DNA from: Victivallaceae bacterium
GTDB taxonomy: Bacteria; Verrucomicrobiota; Lentisphaeria; Victivallales; Victivallaceae
Direction: 5' to 3'
DNA: 10,134 nt
Assembly: GCA_028698975.1 (NCBI GenBank)
Contig: JAQVVK010000070.1
Coordinates: 1 to 10,134, forward strand
The position numbers and the translations under genes are program-made. Below the pieces are notes generated by a model. That model had not been told where the DNA came from. It worked only from the letters and a program-made list of their open reading frames with translations, and ran no database searches. Below, one piece after another: positions 7,163-10,134 of the stretch; the first letter of the stretch is position 1; each line of letters begins with the position of its first letter.

Positions 7163-9292
7163 TCACTCCAAAATGGCGATCGGGGCTTTTTCGCGCAACG
7201 ACTCCATCACGGCAATCGCGGTCAATGTGGCCGCTTTAAGCTGGTCAAAAGGTATCGGCTCGCCGCCGGTTTTGACGGCTTCGCAAAATGCGGCCACCAT
7301 TGCCTTTTGTCCCTTGTCCTGCGACCAGAGCTTCATCTTCTCCGGGCGGCGGCCAAACACCTCCACCGAACGGAAATCATGAAGCACCCCGCTTGCGCCG
7401 GCCCCGTGAACCTCAAAATACTCTTTGGGCTGGCTCTTGGAGCCGTTGGCGTAATATGCCAGCACGCCGATCGAACCATCGGCAAATTCAATATTTACAT
7501 TAACCGTATCGTTGAGTTGCTGGGGGTCGGGCATGGCCGACGCATAAACCTTGACCGGCTTCGCGCCGCACATCCAGGTCATGTAATCGATGAAGTGACA
7601 CCCCTCCCCTATTATGCGTCCGCCGCCAACTTCCATATCCTGTATCCAGCTGTCGGCCGGGATCTTACCGGCATTTACCCGGTAAAACATGGCCATCGGC
7701 CCGGAACCCATCGCCTTCTTCAACTTCACCGAGAGCGGCGAGAAACGGCGGTTGAAGCCCACCATGACCGTTTTGCCTGAAGTCTGCCGCGCTTCTTCGA
7801 TCGCCTGCATTTCACCGACCGTCATGGCCAGAGGTTTTTCAACAAAAACATTTTTGTCGTTGCGCAACGCTTCGAGCACATATCCGGCATGCGAGTCATG
7901 ACGGGTCGCCACAAAGACCGTATTTATGCTGCCATTGCCGAAAATATCCTTTTCATCGCCGGTACTGCGGGCAAAACCGAAACGTTCGGCGACCCGCTTG
8001 GAGGTGGTTCCCGAATTGGTCAGCACGACCAGCCGGGCGACATCATCCGGCAGATTAGGCAGAAGATTGCCCTGCGCATAGCTGCCGGCACCGATAAAGG
8101 CAAGCCGGACTTTGTCTTCCGGAAGTCCGGCAATCGCTTTGGTCTCGACCGCGCCGGAGGCGACCGGCTTTGCAACGTCGTATTCCAGCACAATGCCGAC
8201 AAACGGCTCGGTCTTCTCGACGATTAGCGCGTAAGCACGCGGAGCGTCTTCAAACTTGAAGCGGTGGCTGGTAAGGTTTTTGGGGCAAATACGTCCGGCT
8301 TGGATCAACTGCTGAAACGATTCCATATTCCGTTTTTCGGTCCAGCGCACATATTCATACGGGTAGTCTTCACCCTTTTCCTCGTATTGCGCGTCATAGC
8401 GACCCGGACCGTACGAACACGACATGCGCAGCTGCAACTCCTTGCGGTAGTAATCTTTGCGGTCAAACCCAGTAGGAGCCGCCCCCACCACCACCACCGT
8501 ACCCTTGCGCCGCGCCGATGCTCCGGCAAAATTGATCGGGTCGAGACTCGAAGTCCCGGCCGCAATTATAACAGCGTCAACCCCGTACCCCCCCGAAAAT
8601 TCCGCAATGCGATCGGCGATGCCGACATCGCCGCGCACCAGCCCCAGATCAAGATCAGCGGCGGCCGCAGCCACTGCGGCCGCATTTACATCCACCCCGA
8701 TCACCCGCACACCGGCCGCTTTCAGAAGCTGGGCGGTAAGCCGGCCGATCAAGCCAAGTCCGATGACCAAAGCCGATTCGCCAAGCACAAGCCCCGCCTG
8801 CCGCACCCCCTGCATGGCGATTGCGCCGACGGTGTTGTATGCGGCGGCCTCAAGATCGGCTCCGGGCGACAATTTGACACAGAGATTGACCGGCACGGCC
8901 ACCACTTCGGCATGATTGGCGTAACCGACGCCGGCGCAGGCGACCAGATCGCCGGCGGCAAATCCGGTCACCCGTGCACCGACCGCGATGACTTCTCCGG
9001 CCGAACTGTAACCGCAAGGTGAATATGCTTCGAGCTTTTTGGTCACGGCGCGATAAGTCTGCACCGGCCCGCTTTTGCGCAACACATCAAAGACCTGACG
9101 CACCTGCTGAGGGCGTTCCTTGGCCTTGGCCAGCAGACCCTTGCGGGCGGAACTTGCGGTCGCGCCCTCAGTGCCGGCACTGATAACCGAGAAATGATTG
9201 CGCACCAGCACCATGCCGTCGCCCAACTGCGGCAGCGGCACTTCCTGAACACGGGTATCGCCGTTTTTCAATTTCTGAGTCAACTGTTCCAT
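7163..9292 (-). CDS. Two-domain oxidoreductase: MDR (alcohol dehydrogenase-like) fused to Gfo/Idh/MocA, 709 aa
   Basis: The start at 9292 follows AGGTG by 5 bases and lies 3 bases after the acyltransferase stop. Residues 1-375 are a medium-chain dehydrogenase/reductase: SVISAGTEG (35-43), SPCGYSSAGEV (91-101) and a Rossmann NAD(P) site GLGLIG (178-183). The Cys/His zinc ligands of classical alcohol dehydrogenases are not seen at the usual GHE-type positions, as is common in this subfamily. Residues 395-709 are Gfo/Idh/MocA: FIGAGSYAQG (399-408), EKP (485-487) carrying the expected catalytic Lys, GFNRRFSP (512-519) and GGGRIIGEGCHFID (556-569) with the conserved His. Both domains use NAD(P), so the fusion may carry out paired oxidation and reduction of a nucleotide sugar or sugar acid in the cytoplasm. 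This architecture is well known in surface-glycan clusters of many bacteria, but its substrate is not settled. The product is intact and full length. Confidence 0.9.
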   Translation of the reverse strand: MEQLTQKLKNGDTRVQEVPLPQLGDGMVLVRNHFSVISAGTEGATASSARKGLLAKAKERPQQVRQVFDVLRKSGPVQTYRAVTKKLEAYSPCGYSSAGEVIAVGARVTGFAAGDLVACAGVGYANHAEVVAVPVNLCVKLSPGADLEAAAYNTVGAIAMQGVRQAGLVLGESALVIGLGLIGRLTAQLLKAAGVRVIGVDVNAAAVAAAAADLDLGLVRGDVGIADRIAEFSGGYGVDAVIIAAGTSSLDPINFAGASARRKGTVVVVGAAPTGFDRKDYYRKELQLRMSCSYGPGRYDAQYEEKGEDYPYEYVRWTEKRNMESFQQLIQAGRICPKNLTSHRFKFEDAPRAYALIVEKTEPFVGIVLEYDVAKPVASGAVETKAIAGLPEDKVRLAFIGAGSYAQGNLLPNLPDDVARLVVLTNSGTTSKRVAERFGFARSTGDEKDIFGNGSINTVFVATRHDSHAGYVLEALRNDKNVFVEKPLAMTVGEMQAIEEARQTSGKTVMVGFNRRFSPLSVKLKKAMGSGPMAMFYRVNAGKIPADSWIQDMEVGGGRIIGEGCHFIDYMTWMCGAKPVKVYASAMPDPQQLNDTVNVNIEFADGSIGVLAYYANGSKSQPKEYFEVHGAGASGVLHDFRSVEVFGRRPEKMKLWSQDKGQKAMVAAFCEAVKTGGEPIPFDQLKAATLTAIAVMESLREKAPIAILE

Positions 9293-9295
9293 ATA

Positions 9296-9844
9296 TCACC
9301 TGTTTTTTATTGACAGAATCTTTTTGTGCTGTTGAAGTTTCGCGTCGTCAAAACGCATTTTCACCACCCGGGCCGGCACACCGGCCGCCACGGCGTATTC
9401 CGGCACATCGCAAGTCACCACCGCGCCGGCGGCGACGACACAGCCGGTATGGAGTGTGACGCCCTTGAGGATCACCACACCGGCGCCGACCCAAACATCA
9501 TCTTCAATGCGTATCGGGCGGTCATTTTCCGGTATTTTCCAGTTTATTTCGGCCATCATTTTGCCGACCACAGAGGTGTTGTGGTCACCCCCGACGATTA
9601 TCACACGGGGGCCGAACATTACATGATTGCCGATCTCAAGCGAAGTGATCGCGCTGAAATTCGCCCCCGGCCCGATATAGACGTGGTCGCCTATTGAGAT
9701 GTTGCGATACGAAAAGTTGTCTTCCGGGGAAAACACGACATTTGCTCCGCAACGCCGAAACAACCTCCGCAAAAAGAATGCGGTCACCCGACGTCGCAGA
9801 CCACGCCAACGGATTATCGACGAGGCAACTGATTTGCGTAGCAT
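9296..9844 (-). CDS. Hexapeptide-repeat acyltransferase (LbH/xenobiotic-type, probable O-acetyltransferase), 182 aa
   Basis: The start at 9844 lies inside the upstream Wzy-like gene (31-base overlap) with GGAGGAG immediately before it, so the choice is firm. Residues 1-35 form a basic, amphipathic lead; then comes a left-handed beta-helix of hexapeptide turns (ISIGDHVYIGPG at 49-60, LEIGNHVMFGPRV at 69-81, IRIEDDVWVGAGVVI at 111-125, GCVVAAGAVV at 134-143). GGDHN (85-89) carries the likely catalytic His88. AAGVPARVVKMRF near 153-165 is the classic end of the helix, and a short basic helix follows. Enzymes of this family acylate, usually acetylate, a sugar using acetyl-CoA, often as trimers. 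Decoration of the operon's glycan or its precursor is inferred from position. Which sugar is modified cannot be read from the sequence. Confidence 0.92.
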   Translation of the reverse strand: MLRKSVASSIIRWRGLRRRVTAFFLRRLFRRCGANVVFSPEDNFSYRNISIGDHVYIGPGANFSAITSLEIGNHVMFGPRVIIVGGDHNTSVVGKMMAEINWKIPENDRPIRIEDDVWVGAGVVILKGVTLHTGCVVAAGAVVTCDVPEYAVAAGVPARVVKMRFDDAKLQQHKKILSIKNR

Positions 9845-10134
9845 AGCTCCTCCGTCTGCATTTCGTTCTTTTTAAAAAAATCTTTATCCGACAGCATCAG
9901 TATCGAAAACAGCGAACAAAGCTGATAACACATCGTTGTCGGGAAATACATTTGACCGGTCATCAGCGACAATATAAAAATGCAAACGAGAATATTGATC
10001 GCCAGCACCCGGTCAAAAACCTCCAGCACGGCACGGCGAATAGCCACCCAAAGGTTTACCATGTAATAGATCCAAAAAAAGACACCGCTTATACCGGCCA
10101 AAACCATTAAGTCAAAAAAGTCGCTGTGCATATG
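9814..10134 (-). CDS. O-antigen ligase/polymerase-like membrane protein, C-terminal end (N-terminus beyond right edge)
   Basis: The frame is open at base 10134 and ends with TAA at 9814, giving about 106 visible residues. The visible part begins HMHSDFFDLMVLAGISGVFF, matching the family motif (often HNDYLQLLAExGI, then a hydrophobic segment) of Wzy polymerases and WaaL ligases. Two further membrane stretches follow: FFWIYYMVNLWV near residues 19-30 and a longer hydrophobic run ending MTGQMYFPTTMCY and SLFSILML. The charged tail ends QLPRR. Proteins of this class sit in the inner membrane and polymerise or ligate undecaprenyl-linked repeat units, using the large periplasmic loop that carries this His. 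It overlaps the acyltransferase start by 31 bases, placing it first of the visible operon genes. Whether it is polymerase or ligase cannot be told from this end. Confidence 0.75.
   Translation of the reverse strand, partial: HMHSDFFDLMVLAGISGVFFWIYYMVNLWVAIRRAVLEVFDRVLAINILVCIFILSLMTGQMYFPTTMCYQLCSLFSILMLSDKDFFKKNEMQTEELCYANQLPRR
9847..9853 (-). promoter_or_regulatory. Strong ribosome binding site of the acyltransferase gene
   Basis: GGAGGAG on the minus strand, just upstream of the ATG at 9844 and lying within the coding sequence of the Wzy-like protein. It gives the acyltransferase efficient initiation independent of the upstream stop at 9814. Confidence 0.7.

Noticed and set aside
1..10134. 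Defence system, CRISPR array, mobile element or tRNA
   Set aside because: No repeats with spacers, transposase, integrase or RNA gene pattern was seen; every recognisable gene fits glycan synthesis.

Overview
The window is one densely packed block of nine genes, all on the minus strand and read right to left. It is a surface-polysaccharide (exopolysaccharide, capsule or O-antigen type) biosynthesis operon. Transcription order from the right edge is: C-terminal end of an O-antigen ligase/polymerase-like membrane protein (cut by the edge); hexapeptide-repeat acyltransferase; two-domain dehydrogenase (MDR + Gfo/Idh/MocA fusion); VpsJ-like alpha-helical protein; non-hydrolysing UDP-GlcNAc 2-epimerase; two overlapping genes that look like the halves of one GT-C glycosyltransferase; and two tandem exported AlgX/AlgJ-like (SGNH-type) proteins, the last cut by the left edge.

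Junctions are overlaps of 4, 11, 4 and 31 bases or gaps of 3, 6, 37 and 70 bases. No terminator or convincing promoter is visible, so a single long transcript with translational coupling is the simplest reading. No stretch over 300 bases lacks a gene. I see no tRNA, rRNA, CRISPR, IS element or integrase.

As a working model (inference), the epimerase supplies a 2-epimerised UDP-amino sugar, the two-domain dehydrogenase oxidises a sugar or derivative, the acyltransferase decorates it, the GT-C protein(s) transfer sugar from a lipid carrier on the periplasmic side, the Wzy/WaaL-like protein polymerises or ligates, and the AlgX-like exported proteins act on or bind the polymer outside the inner membrane.

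Signal peptides, a periplasmic AlgX-like step and the Wzy-like gene point to a Gram-negative-type bacterium. Codon use is moderately GC-rich. The gene combination resembles clusters I associate with PVC-group bacteria such as Lentisphaerota/Verrucomicrobiota, but that is a low-confidence guess.

The two most notable points are the GT-C protein split exactly at an ATGATGA stop/start overlap, and the AlgX-like pair, where the expected Asp-x-His and Gly-Asp-Ser catalytic motifs appear degenerate. The second point suggests polymer-binding or scaffold proteins rather than active O-acetyl transferases.
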